Source of the DNA: Gracilaria caudata
Lineage: Eukaryota > Rhodophyta > Florideophyceae > Gracilariales > Gracilariaceae
Length of the DNA: 42,800 bases
Assembly (NCBI GenBank): GCA_030374735.1
Contig: JASCIV010000125.1
Coordinates: 1-42,800 of the forward strand
Direction of reading: 5' to 3'
Shown here: positions 1 to 8,841 of the stretch, one piece after another
How positions within the stretch are numbered: the first letter of the stretch is position 1
Layout: the number at the start of each line of letters is the position of its first letter
Notes under the pieces: model-generated
Seen by the model: only the letters and a program-made list of their open reading frames with translations
What the model was told of the DNA's origin: nothing
The model's database searches: none
Position numbers and translations under genes: made by a program

Positions 1-2
1 CC

Positions 3-3000
3 CACGCGCTTGCCGCCACCCTCTCCAATTCCGCCGCTGACCGCGTCGCCGCCGAGGCACTTCTCTCCCAGTGCGCTCCCCATCCCGACCACGCCGCCAC
101 CCTCCTCCGCCTCTCTGCCACCTCCGATCCCGTTGTCGCCCCCGCCGCCGCCCTGCGTCTCAAGAACCTCGTCCGTTCTAACCGTCAGACCCATGTTCTC
201 CACGATGACGCCCGCCAGCGTCTGCGCGATAGCATTCTCGACGCCCTCGCCGTCGTCCGCGCCACCAACATCGAGGGCGTCCTCGCCGAGACCACCCGCT
301 GGCTCATCGTCAGCGACTTCCCCTCCAAGTGGCCCAACCTACTCAAATCCATAAGCGACTTTCTGTCAAGTGGCGATTCCGCGCGCGTCCACGCTGCCCT
401 CATCGCCCTGCGCCAGCTCGTCAAGTGCTACGAGTTCAAGAGCAGAGACCCACACAAGCTGCTGGTCTCAGACCCAAACGAGGTCGGTCTGGCACACCCG
501 CGCCAGCCTTTGGAGACTATTGCCGCCGGTCTCTTCCCAACGCTTTTCGCTCTCTATTCTCATCTAGATGCCCTAGTTGCTAAGCCCCCTTCGCCGCACG
601 ATGACCGCCGAAACGCATGTCTTGCTCAACGGCTCATCGTCAAGATATTTTGGAGTTGTACTCACTTCATGCTGCCCCCCGTCCTCGCGGATTCTAATAT
701 GTTTAATAATTGGATGAATGCCTTCTTCGAAACATTGCGTAGGCCGTCGTTGCATCCTTACGTACCCGACCCGGACGACCTTTTGTACGAACCCGAATCA
801 AAGACAAAAAAGTGGATCTCACAGATTGTTCTTAAGTTTCTTAAACGCTATGGTTCACCAAATCGAATTCCAATCGATGAGCCATGGTCCAAGAAAGTCG
901 CCGAGAACTTCAGAGATAACCACTCAGAGAAGGCAACAAAAGTCATGCTCGAGGTTTTGTTCTCTGAAACTAACGGTTACCAGGTCAGTAAGCGCGTGGC
1001 CCATATTGCTCTGGACTATGTCGAGGAGGCCATAGAGACTGCGAGTCTCTGGGCTATCGTTTACCCACACGTCAGTAACTTGCTTACCCGCGTCGTCTTT
1101 TCGTATCTCTGCTTCTCAGATGCCGACGAAGAAGTGTGGGTGAGCGATCCTAGCGAATACGTCCGCAAACAATATGATTTCACCGACGACTTCACGTCCC
1201 CACGTATGGCAGCCTCCAATCTACTGTCCAAGATGGCAGATTTGCGATCCAAGAAAACTGTTCTCCCCTTCTTACAATACCTCCACGACGCTGTCCTCAA
1301 CCCTTTCCTCACCGCTGCTCCTAACTCTCCTCAACGCGTTAACCTATCTCGTCAAAAAGTTGGTGCTTTTGCTGCCCTTGCAGCCGTCAAGGGCAAGTTA
1401 ATGTCAAAACAAGAACTGTCTTCTACATTTCTTATGATTCTGAAGAAGCATGTTCATCCAGACTTGCAATCAGAATTTGGTTTCTTGCGATCCGAAGCAG
1501 CGTGGTTGCTGGGGCAGGTCGCTTCGTGCGAATGGAAAGAGTTTGGAAGTGAACTGGGCGAGGCGTCCTTGCGAGGTTGTGTCGCACTTCTGTCTGATAC
1601 AGAGCTTCCCGTGCAAGCAGCAGCCGCTGGAGCGCTGCAGTACCTGATTGATCAAGATGGTCCAGGGGAGCTCATCCGAAAATTTGCACCGCAACTGATG
1701 CAGCGTCTGCTGGGTCTTATGGATAACATGACCGATAGTTACTTGTCTCTTATCCCTTCATTAGACAAGCTTATCGTTCGATACCCCGATGAGATAATGC
1801 CTCTTGCTCATCCAATCCTACAGAGACTCATCGCAGCCTTCAAACATTCGGCGCAAAGCATTCTCGCTGAAGGCGATGACGAAGACGATGAGTTGGCGTT
1901 CACCGCAGCTCAGGTATTGTACCTGATATCATCAGTTCTAACGTCCGTCGGCGAGTGGAGTAGACCGAAACCGGAGGAGAAGAAAAAGTTACTGCTTTCG
2001 ATTGAGAAAGAGTTACAACCGCTGTTGGAAGGGATGTTTGAGGAGAATCACCAGGTATTTGTGGAGGAGCTACTTGACGTACTCGGAGCACTTATAGTCC
2101 AACTTGGTGAACACCAAGTTGAGATGACTGTGTTTTTGCGCGCTATGATCGGTAAGATGGCGAACGCTTTCAACGAATGGGCTGGTGACTATGTTGAACA
2201 GATGATGGACGCGATCGAAGGATATCTAATGTTCGATATGCCTGCTATAGCACAAATGCAAAACGGCATTAGTACGTTTGTTCACATCATACGCAACTTG
2301 TGGTCAACGGCATACGATGACGGGGATGCTGTGTTTGGGACCATGATTGCGGAGTATCTTTTGCTGAATCTTGACAAGATCACGCCACGACCAACAGAGA
2401 TGCTAAGGAGTGTGGCCATCGAAATTGCATTAAGAGCCGGTGAACGATGCGTAAGAACCAGAGACGATGAGATCAATCTGCCACAGAGGTTGTTCTCCGT
2501 GGTGATGCTGAGCGTGTACATAGATGCGGAACATGTGTTAAAGGCACTAAGCGTACAGTCTACCCTTCAGTTAATAGGATCACAAGCGGGGAAGCTGCAG
2601 TTGTTTGAGAGAATACACTCGAAAAAGGCTGTAATTCTTGGACTGGCTTCGATGCTCTCTACCAATGGATTGGTTGGGGAAGATCAGAAAGCACAGCTAC
2701 TACACATAGCTGTGTGTCTACAGCAAATGATCGATACGCAGAGAATAACTGCTGCGAAAAACGCAGCGAATGCTGGGAACAATTTTGCGGCTCTGTCAAA
2801 AGGAGCCCCAAATGGGTATGGATATCACTCCACTTCTGATGATAATGGTTCTGATCTTGAAGATGACCAGGATGCGACGAATGTGTTGGACGATACTCCC
2901 GAGCCATACAATGAGACAATTGAAAAACTTGCGGCTGAGACTGGAATTTCCATGTCACAACTGCATGAGTTGGATACGAGCAATGGCGCCATTGGCATTG

Positions 3001-3194
3001 GGTTGTTTGAGATTGACGAAGGTCATGATCGTGATGACGAGGGGGGGTACCGAGCGAGCCCTATTGATGACATTAATGAAGGTGAATATCTGGTTAGCAA
3101 AGTGAAACAATCAAGTTTTGAGTCGTGGTGGAACAAGGTTAGTGAAGAGGATAGGTTATGGATGGAACAACTTGCAGAACGACTGCACAGCTAG
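3..3194 (+). CDS. IPO7: Importin-beta family nuclear transport receptor, importin-7/8 (Nmd5/Sxm1) type, 5' partial
   Basis: The frame is open without interruption from base 3 to the TAG at 3192-3194 (1063 residues seen). There is no in-frame ATG near the left edge, so the start lies outside the window; about ten residues are probably missing. The first 120 residues fit the importin-beta N-terminal domain (AALRLKNLV, then WLIVSDFPSKWPNLL). The middle carries the importin-7/8 signature TDADEEVW followed by DPSEYVRKQYD. An acidic loop (DDNGSDLEDDQD) lies near residue 950, as in that family. Known family role: RanGTP-dependent import of ribosomal proteins, histones and signalling cargo. No intron is needed. 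The first 500 bases are very C-rich at third codon positions compared with the rest. The next gene (thioredoxin-like) is convergent. Confidence 0.93.
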   Translation, partial: HALAATLSNSAADRVAAEALLSQCAPHPDHAATLLRLSATSDPVVAPAAALRLKNLVRSNRQTHVLHDDARQRLRDSILDALAVVRATNIEGVLAETTRWLIVSDFPSKWPNLLKSISDFLSSGDSARVHAALIALRQLVKCYEFKSRDPHKLLVSDPNEVGLAHPRQPLETIAAGLFPTLFALYSHLDALVAKPPSPHDDRRNACLAQRLIVKIFWSCTHFMLPPVLADSNMFNNWMNAFFETLRRPSLHPYVPDPDDLLYEPESKTKKWISQIVLKFLKRYGSPNRIPIDEPWSKKVAENFRDNHSEKATKVMLEVLFSETNGYQVSKRVAHIALDYVEEAIETASLWAIVYPHVSNLLTRVVFSYLCFSDADEEVWVSDPSEYVRKQYDFTDDFTSPRMAASNLLSKMADLRSKKTVLPFLQYLHDAVLNPFLTAAPNSPQRVNLSRQKVGAFAALAAVKGKLMSKQELSSTFLMILKKHVHPDLQSEFGFLRSEAAWLLGQVASCEWKEFGSELGEASLRGCVALLSDTELPVQAAAAGALQYLIDQDGPGELIRKFAPQLMQRLLGLMDNMTDSYLSLIPSLDKLIVRYPDEIMPLAHPILQRLIAAFKHSAQSILAEGDDEDDELAFTAAQVLYLISSVLTSVGEWSRPKPEEKKKLLLSIEKELQPLLEGMFEENHQVFVEELLDVLGALIVQLGEHQVEMTVFLRAMIGKMANAFNEWAGDYVEQMMDAIEGYLMFDMPAIAQMQNGISTFVHIIRNLWSTAYDDGDAVFGTMIAEYLLLNLDKITPRPTEMLRSVAIEIALRAGERCVRTRDDEINLPQRLFSVVMLSVYIDAEHVLKALSVQSTLQLIGSQAGKLQLFERIHSKKAVILGLASMLSTNGLVGEDQKAQLLHIAVCLQQMIDTQRITAAKNAANAGNNFAALSKGAPNGYGYHSTSDDNGSDLEDDQDATNVLDDTPEPYNETIEKLAAETGISMSQLHELDTSNGAIGIGLFEIDEGHDRDDEGGYRASPIDDINEGEYLVSKVKQSSFESWWNKVSEEDRLWMEQLAERLHS

Positions 3195-3648
3195 TTGCTA
3201 GTGTGTGTCGTTTTGGTTCTTAACTGCGGGACTAACATTATTACAGGATGATTGCGGATGGAACTGGAGTGGCAAACGATGGACACCTGAGTAGCCAACT
3301 GTAGATTGTAATGAATCAAATGGTATGATGCGTAGGTGTGAGTTGTAAGTTTGGGAAAGTTGAGCACTTGTGTGGGGCGAGGCGCCACCCAAACGCGGAT
3401 CGGGATTAGTCGAGGGGTCAGATCGGTAGTATTAAGTTGACGGGATGAAGGCTTGGTGTTGTTGGCAACTTTTGTCTGAGAACGTATATCAGTAAAGATG
3501 CACGTTTGTACAGATTTGGTAGGTTGCAGTATGGGGTGTGGTTGAAATAGAGATCGACGAGTACGCTGCGCGGCATGAAGCGAAGGACACGGAGTGCAAG
3601 GTGTGCTTTAGGAGTGTGAAACAAAAAGCAGATGATCGGCAGATGACA
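3195..3648. other. Convergent intergenic region
   Basis: This gap of about 450 bp lies between the stop codons of the importin gene (plus) and the first thioredoxin-like gene (minus). It should hold both 3' UTRs. I see no ORF with protein-like composition and no strong repeat. Confidence 0.6.
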
Positions 3649-4128
3649 TCATGAGGCCAAATGGACTGGTGTTGGGTTGACCAGCGTTTCGATGTTGTTG
3701 ACGAGCTTCTTGTTGATGGATTGCCAGCCCATAGCCTCGCCGGCAACGTACTGACCGTTCTTCCAGATGCTGAAAAATGGGAGCGTGTTGACGCCGAGCG
3801 TATCTCTGCAAAAAGCCTCGTTACGAGAGAAGTCCATCTGACAGAAGGTAATGTTGGGACCCTGCGTCTGATCGTCCTGATAGGCGGCGGCAATCTTACG
3901 GTACTTCGGCTCCACGCCCTTGCAACTGCGACAGTAGCTTGCGTAGCACTTGAGCACGACGATGTTTGCCGCGGGGTGCGGAGCGGTGAGTAGCTTTGAC
4001 AGTTGCTTGGGAGATACGGTGGTCACTTGGGCGCGCGGCTCATTGCGAGCGCAGACTGAGGGGCCGAGCGGACGCGCTGCACGCGGAAATGAGAGCGAAG
4101 TCGACGGCTGAAAGGCGTGGCGCGCCAT
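3649..4128 (-). CDS. Plastid thioredoxin-like protein, CRSC active site (WCRKC-like family), copy 1
   Basis: The 159-residue protein starts at the ATG at 4128. The frame stays open upstream to a GTG, but the sequence after this ATG (MARHAFQPSTSLSF) looks like a plastid transit peptide. A thioredoxin fold follows: strand IVVLKCYA, active site YCRSCK with Cys66 and Cys69, then ITFCQMDF and the cis-proline region LGVNTLPFF. The usual WCGPC is replaced by YCRSC, which is closest to the WCRKC-type (thioredoxin-like) plastid proteins of plants. Likely role: thiol-disulfide exchange in the stroma; the partner is unknown. Two related genes lie at 12094-12621 and 20991-21485. A short membrane-protein gene starts divergently at 4614, and an inverted TACAAGGG element lies between the two. 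Confidence 0.85.
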   Translation of the reverse strand: MARHAFQPSTSLSFPRAARPLGPSVCARNEPRAQVTTVSPKQLSKLLTAPHPAANIVVLKCYASYCRSCKGVEPKYRKIAAAYQDDQTQGPNITFCQMDFSRNEAFCRDTLGVNTLPFFSIWKNGQYVAGEAMGWQSINKKLVNNIETLVNPTPVHLAS

Positions 4129-4613
4129 AGCTACGGGGTGATGAGCGAGGCCTTCGTGTCGGGCGGCGCGATCGGGACGACCGACGTCCGCAGGCTTACG
4201 CAGCGCGGCTTCGCGATGGGGGGCTGCGGGGTGAAGGGGGGGTTTAGCGAACGCTACCTCCACTGTCCAGGGAGCTGCTTTTCGACGTTGCGTCGCACAT
4301 GCACGACGTGATGTGACGCGGGGAGTGACGACGTGGCGGTGAGCTGGCACTCCATTGTGCACACCGCACGTGCGCGAGACGCGCGTGCACGCCCGTGGTG
4401 AAGAGGACTGTTTGATTGGCTGCCATCATCAGCGTGTGTAGAGGCGGGACTCCCGCCGCGGGAGGCGGCTGCTGCGCGCCGGTGGAGCTTGCGTCGCGCA
4501 CGTTACCTTAGATACGACGTAAGTACAGGGTAGAACGCTAACCTTATACCCTTCGTACAAGGGTAGGCGGAGGTTTTCGAGCGGCAGAGGCGGTTTGAAG
4601 AGGCTGCCCGGCT
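4129..4613. promoter_or_regulatory. Divergent promoter region between thioredoxin-like copy 1 and the 45-aa gene
   Basis: This GC-rich stretch separates the minus-strand thioredoxin start from the plus-strand small gene. The left half is in frame with the thioredoxin gene but has no upstream ATG. The right half holds the motif AGAACGCTAACCTTATA and the dyad TACCCTTCGTACAAGGGTA. Confidence 0.5.
4532..4565 (+). promoter_or_regulatory. TACAAGGG dyad element 1
   Basis: AGAACGCTA at 4532-4540 is followed by CCTTATA, then the inverted repeat TACCCTT-CGTAC-AAGGGTA at 4547-4565. TCGTACAAGGGT (4553-4564) recurs exactly at 11616-11627. AGAACGCTAnCCTTnTA recurs at 7261-7277. The element ends about 48 bp before the ATG at 4614. 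A shared regulatory role is inference. Confidence 0.5.
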
Positions 4614-4751
4614 ATGATTCGGATCGATTTCGCCGACTTGGACACCAATCTGGAGAACGTCAGTTTCCTCGCGAAGCACGTCTTTTCGGTGCTTTTATTT
4701 GGCGCGGTCGCAGCATACGCCTTCTCCAACACCCAGTTAGCTCCCGTGTGA
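4614..4751 (+). CDS. Small single-pass membrane protein, 45 aa, unknown
   Basis: This short ATG-to-TGA frame begins MIRIDFADLDTNLENV and then has one hydrophobic helix (VFSVLLFGAVAAYAF, about residues 23-37) and a short tail. I do not recognise the family; size and layout resemble small subunits of organelle or ER membrane complexes. It stops 28 bp before the stop of the convergent metalloprotease gene. A TACAAGGGTAG element sits about 48 bp before the ATG, the same strand and spacing as at the 83-aa gene starting at 8841, which supports a real gene. It could still be chance. Transcript data would settle it. Confidence 0.5.
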   Translation: MIRIDFADLDTNLENVSFLAKHVFSVLLFGAVAAYAFSNTQLAPV

Positions 4752-4779
4752 AACCTAAGGTTTCGTTTGCGCCAACCTC

Positions 4780-6141
4780 TCACACCAACCCTCCAGCGTT
4801 CCCCTCCACAGGGAGATAGACCCTTTCTCTGCGCTGCTGCCTTCTGTGCTGTTGAACTGCAGCTTTGCGTCGACTGGATACCACCATGGACACTGCTATT
4901 GCTGAAATAATGACAAACACCAAAGCAGCAACGCCGGTGCCAACAAGTACCCATCCGTTGAGACACCTAGCGCCCAATGAAACACTAAATCCTTCCCCAC
5001 ATCCTCCATCTCCGCGAGTCTCAACGGCAGGAACCCCTGGTCTCTGTTCCGCGATTGGAGTATCGTCCACTTCTGGTGCGTTGACTGTGGCACACGCTTT
5101 TGCACCAGGTTTTCCATCAACATTCATTATCAGTTCCTGCATCTCTTCAATTACCCTTCCAATGTTATGCTGTCCGTAGTTGGAACCGATCGCAGGAGTC
5201 ATCAGGTCGTTGTCGTCGCCAGCATGTCCATACACCGATTCCGACAAATGGTAAAGCGAGGATCCTGAAACAAACGGCGTCGGTGCGTGTAGTCTGCCAA
5301 TAATCTTCGATTCCGATCCGAACCAAAGGTTATTGCCAGTCAGAACAGTTCCCAGTTCTTGTGGACTGTCCTTGTAAGCTGAGATTTGGCAGCCATCTTG
5401 ATTCGCCATAAATGCGTCAAATCTTCCTGCCACTTCCTCTCGGAAGAAAACTGCCGAATATGACTGATGTAATGAACTGTACGATAGACCGATGTTTCCA
5501 CCCGTCATATACAAACCATGATGTACTTCATGCAAGCACACTGTAACCAAGTCAAAATGCCCCCTGGGTGCATTGGCATCCGTGCCTTCATACCAACGAG
5601 TTCCGGTGTTGATCGTCATGAGAATATCATAACCTGCGGCTCCACCGAACCCTTCGTTCAAGTCCTCCAGAACAATTGCTTCAGCAAGGGCCACCGGACA
5701 GATAAAATCATTCACTATCCAGCTTCTCGAAGGCTGCGCTGAGCCTAGGAGAAGTCCACCCCCTAAATCTGAGAAGTTCACTCTCACTGTTACAGGAATA
5801 ATCGACGGCCAAGTTTCTGATGCGAGCTCCATACAATACTCTATTGCGTTCACGAGAGAATCGGTCCTTTCGCCGATGATGTCTGCGATAAACTTTCCAT
5901 TCTTCTGACGGACGGTCAAGTCTTCTTGCCGCAGTGATCTTATTCTCGGACGAGATATGTTACGGTCATGTGGAATGCCGTAGTCGAATGGGGGCGGTGG
6001 AATATCAAATGGAATCGCGCAAAGTTTGAAGCCGTTCTTTGAGGTGCAGTTGACAGCGAAGTTGGATTGGAACAGTTGGAAGATGATCAACGATATGACC
6101 ACTCCATCTTGTATGAGTCTAGGGGAACTTGAAGTGCTCAT
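4780..6141 (-). CDS. Membrane-anchored zinc metalloprotease-like protein (HEVHH motif)
   Basis: The 453-residue protein has an N-terminal hydrophobic segment (GVVISLIIFQLFQSNFA), probably a signal peptide. The presumed catalytic helix is TVCLHEVHHGLYM, with HEVHH at residues 204-208. A later segment includes HAPTPFVSGSSLYHLSE and LMTPAIG, a layout seen in secreted zinc proteases in which a serine-rich loop and an LM.P turn follow the HExxH helix. A C-terminal transmembrane helix (VLVGTGVAALVFVIISAIAV) precedes a basic cytoplasmic tail, which makes it a type I surface protein. The helix does not continue to the metzincin HExxHxxGxxH; it reads HEVHHGLYMTGG, so the third zinc ligand is unclear. 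Substrate unknown. The start is an ATG with no better alternative. No intron is seen. Confidence 0.75.
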   Translation of the reverse strand: MSTSSSPRLIQDGVVISLIIFQLFQSNFAVNCTSKNGFKLCAIPFDIPPPPFDYGIPHDRNISRPRIRSLRQEDLTVRQKNGKFIADIIGERTDSLVNAIEYCMELASETWPSIIPVTVRVNFSDLGGGLLLGSAQPSRSWIVNDFICPVALAEAIVLEDLNEGFGGAAGYDILMTINTGTRWYEGTDANAPRGHFDLVTVCLHEVHHGLYMTGGNIGLSYSSLHQSYSAVFFREEVAGRFDAFMANQDGCQISAYKDSPQELGTVLTGNNLWFGSESKIIGRLHAPTPFVSGSSLYHLSESVYGHAGDDNDLMTPAIGSNYGQHNIGRVIEEMQELIMNVDGKPGAKACATVNAPEVDDTPIAEQRPGVPAVETRGDGGCGEGFSVSLGARCLNGWVLVGTGVAALVFVIISAIAVSMVVSSRRKAAVQQHRRQQRRERVYLPVEGNAGGLV

Positions 6142-6972
6142 GATAATTTGCTCAGTTCCACATAAGCTGCTTGAAAGGCCGAGGAAGAAGGGGAAAAAGT
6201 TTGAACTGTGGCATGCTCGACTGTCTGCAAGGATTTACTACCAAGGCGAGAACGAATGCCCCCATAGTGGAGCACAGACTATTGAGTTGATTTCACGATT
6301 TGGTTACAGAGGAGCATAACATTAAGGAGGCTGACAGAAAAAGTGGGCTTTAGTTCACATATGAAATGGGACAAGCTTCATCGGAGGCAAGCGATTTACA
6401 CCGCAGGTTATGATACCAGGGTAGACACGCCGCGTGTCACATGCAGTCTAAAGAGTTCTAAATGCCCTCTCGACGAGCGTTGGTGAACAGTATCTACGGC
6501 ATCTTGGTACACGACGGATGTGATGGAGAAATGGAAGCAGCGGTGAACATGATCCTGTGTGGGGAAGATTATACTAGAAAGAAGCATTAGCAGTCGCGAT
6601 TAATTGGCTTACCCGTCCGAAAACGTTCGAGAATGGTGAGTTGAGGGGCGCAAGTTTTGAGGAGTTGTCTCCAAGAAGTCAATGGGCTTCATTAGAGCAA
6701 CAACAATGCAACAAATATCTCCAAGAACGGAGTGAACTTATGTTTACGTATTTCTTGTGCATAGCACAGCGCCCCAAAAAAGATGGCAATGGTGATAAGG
6801 CTTGTCGAAATGCACCTTGGTGATCTCTTTCCTACGCCCTCCTACATGAGAACACCTCACTGATAGATTGTAATTCTTGAAACAAAGTGTGGTTGATGTG
6901 GAGCTCGTGCATCCAACCAAACGCAGCAGTGCTCAAGACCATCTTGGATCCCTGTATATAACGCAAAGGGCT

Positions 6973-7007
6973 TCGTTTTCATTTTTCATCCCGAAAAATG
7001 AAAACGA
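6973..7007. repeat. Perfect inverted repeat, 15-bp arms, 5-nt loop
   Basis: Left arm TCGTTTTCATTTTTC at 6973-6987, loop ATCCC, right arm GAAAAATGAAAACGA at 6993-7007. It is not followed by a T-tract or a neighbouring stop codon, so it is not an obvious terminator. Confidence 0.9.
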
Positions 7008-7113
7008 GAACTGTTTTGCATGGTTCCGTGGAATCAATGATCTGGCATTCGTGGAGTATGCTCAGTGTTCCGATACCTGCGTTTTGAGGTTAATATTTGG
7101 CGTTTCAAAAGAA

Positions 7114-7137
7114 GTGCAGCTCAGTACTGAGCTGCAC
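7114..7137. repeat. Perfect 24-bp palindrome
   Basis: The half-site is GTGCAGCTCAGT and its exact reverse complement follows with no spacer, centred on AGTACT. It lies about 500 bp before the metallothionein ATG and may be a dimeric protein-binding site; that role is inference. Confidence 0.9.
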
Positions 7138-7252
7138 ACGACCTGTCTCCCCAAGGCGGTCCGCTCCGCAACACGCGCGAGGGAGATGTGGGCGAAAATA
7201 TTTTGATCAGGACCTTCGTGAAACGAGCTGCTGAGCGACAGTCGCAAACCCC

Positions 7253-7278
7253 ATACAAGGAGAACGCTACCCTTGTAT
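7253..7278. promoter_or_regulatory. TACAAGGG dyad element 2 (metallothionein upstream region)
   Basis: ATACAAGG at 7253-7260, a 10-bp spacer AGAACGCTAC, and CCTTGTAT at 7271-7278 form an exact 8-bp inverted pair. The string AGAACGCTACCCTTGTA matches the element near 4532 at 15 of 17 positions. It lies 355 bp before the metallothionein ATG. Confidence 0.5.
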
Positions 7279-7632
7279 TATGGAGTCTGCACGATCGTTT
7301 GTCAGTCGCGCGACACATGCGAATTCAGTTTCGACCAATCTGGACGCAATCTCGTGCACGCCACGCCACTGTTCCACATGCGGAACAACGTGTTCGATCG
7401 GATGCGTGCCGCGATCGGTGCCACCAGCCGTTGATCGATACCTGCCCAGTTTTAAGAGTAGAACTGCTGGCCGTGGGCACGCATGATGCACCGTGCCGCT
7501 CGCACTGCTTAAATTCGCGGCCGGCCGCCTCTCCGGAACGCTCCCCTGCCCTCAGCCAGAGTGCTTGAGTTTGGAGTGAACGCGTCTTGTTCGGTGTTTA
7601 GTCAGCAACAACACGTATTAATTCTATTCTTC

Positions 7633-8003
7633 ATGGCGTCTGAAACTGTTGCACAGACTTTCAATTGTGAGAAGTGGGCCGATTGCAGCTGTTGTGCTGG
7701 CGGCGGCAAATGCGACTGTGGCTCCAATTGTGGATGTGGCTCTGTTCTTATCTCCGATGTCGTCAAAGCCATGGAGACCGAATGCGATAAAGTGGACTGC
7801 AAATGTGGCCCCAACTGCCGCTGTGGCAAGAGTTCGTGCCAATGGTAAGTTTATTCTTAACTCATCGATTGCACTTCAGCACCTTACTGATCATATGCTC
7901 CTCCTATTTGCCTCACATGCGCAGTGGTGGCTCCTTACAGAAAACCCCAGCTCAATGGGTTGAGTTTGTCAAGAATATCAAGACTCTAGAAAGCTCATCG
8001 TAA
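7633..8003 (+). CDS. Metallothionein-like cysteine-rich protein, two exons
   Basis: The ATG is at 7633 (TTCATGG). Exon 1 is 7633-7844 and exon 2 is 7925-8003, giving 96 residues. The intron (80 nt) starts GTAAGT and ends GCGCAG. Without splicing, the frame would end right after SSCQW. With splicing it reads SSCQCGGSLQ and continues to VEFVKNIKTLESSS, restoring a CxC pair at the junction. Cysteine clusters include CEKWADCSCC, CDCGSNCGCG and CKCGPNCRCG, separated by a cysteine-free linker (SVLISDVVKAME), as in two-domain metallothioneins. No His or aromatic residues occur within the Cys clusters. Likely role: cytosolic binding of Cu, Zn or Cd and redox buffering. An alternative 3' splice site (CTTCAG, 7870s) also stays open but adds non-MT-like sequence. 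Confidence 0.85.
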
Positions 8004-8479
8004 GTGTGTACGAGGCTGTATGTGGGTGCAAATGATCTGCCACTGCACAGTATGTTTCCACAATTAGTTATATTCAAAGCTTGTGAAATCTATAATTGGT
8101 GATCAATTCGACTCTCTGATCTGCGTTTACCGGCACAATATTCGTTGCGCTTGCCTTCTCACTAAAAGTCCAAACTCCACTTGTCTTGTGCAGAGCACTT
8201 CTGCTAACTTTTCCATCCCCGTCATAGCGTTATCCAAAATCAGTCTCTGTGCTCGATAGAGTCTGGCACTATTCATTGCTATTCACTGCATGATTTGGAC
8301 ATTCAACAAGTCGGCACCAACTTCAGTTCTTTCCGGATTTGTGCCCGTAACTGCAGCGAGCATTCTTCTGGCTCAACATCCAACTTCTGCTGTGTGTCGA
8401 GTTTTCAAAAGGTTTCAGACGGGGGTTTGAGGAAGCACGAAGGGTAAATGCTAGTAGTATATTCGTCTCACTCCTAGTG
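8004..8479. other. Intergenic region, nothing recognised
   Basis: About 475 bp between the convergent metallothionein and 83-aa genes. It should contain their 3' UTRs. No ORF, repeat or RNA gene was recognised. Confidence 0.5.
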
Positions 8480-8841
8480 TTAGCAGATTAGCCCATTTGG
8501 CTCTTCCTCTCCATCAAAACCTCCCTTTCGATTCTTCCTGTTTGCCTGCCAGTTCTGCATGTTTCGAAGGTAATGCACGAACTCAGACTTAATTGCCAGT
8601 GCTGTTTGTCGTAGCAACAATTCCTTTAGATTGCTCTCGCGCCGATTGAGCTTGTAGCGACACATCACTTCTGATGGTTATCGGCGTTAAGATACGTACA
8701 AGGATCTAGATCGCTCTGAAATCAATCGCAAACGGAAAATCTTTTCTGACATCCCCTATATCATCAAGTGCGAGGCTCACCTCCGTACGAACAAAAATGT
8801 AAGGGCCAAAATCTATCCAACGCTTTCCCCCTTTCGTGCAT
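8480..8841 (-). CDS. Small two-exon gene, 83 aa, unknown
   Basis: I infer exon 1 at 8841-8781 (ATG, MHERGKALDRFWPLHFCSYG) and exon 2 at 8670-8480. The 110-nt intron starts GTGAGC and ends CATCAG, with CTTAAC about 20 nt before the acceptor. The frame joins exactly to give EVMCRYKLNRRESNLKELLL, a helical basic middle (LAIKSEFVHYLRNMQNWQ) and an acidic tail GFDGEEEPNGLIC. I do not recognise the family. The charge pattern and even composition look like a real small protein. A TACAAGGGTGCT element on the same strand ends 48 bp before the ATG, as at the 45-aa gene. The splice sites are by eye only. Confidence 0.5.

Larger units (their letters stand above)
6142..7632. other. Long intergenic region with hairpins, upstream of metallothionein
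   Basis: This gap of about 1.5 kb lies between the divergent metalloprotease and metallothionein genes. I see no convincing gene; the short frames here lack ATG starts or protein-like composition. It holds a 15-bp-stem hairpin at 6973-7007, a 24-bp perfect palindrome at 7114-7137 and a TACAAGG dyad at 7253-7278. Confidence 0.55.
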
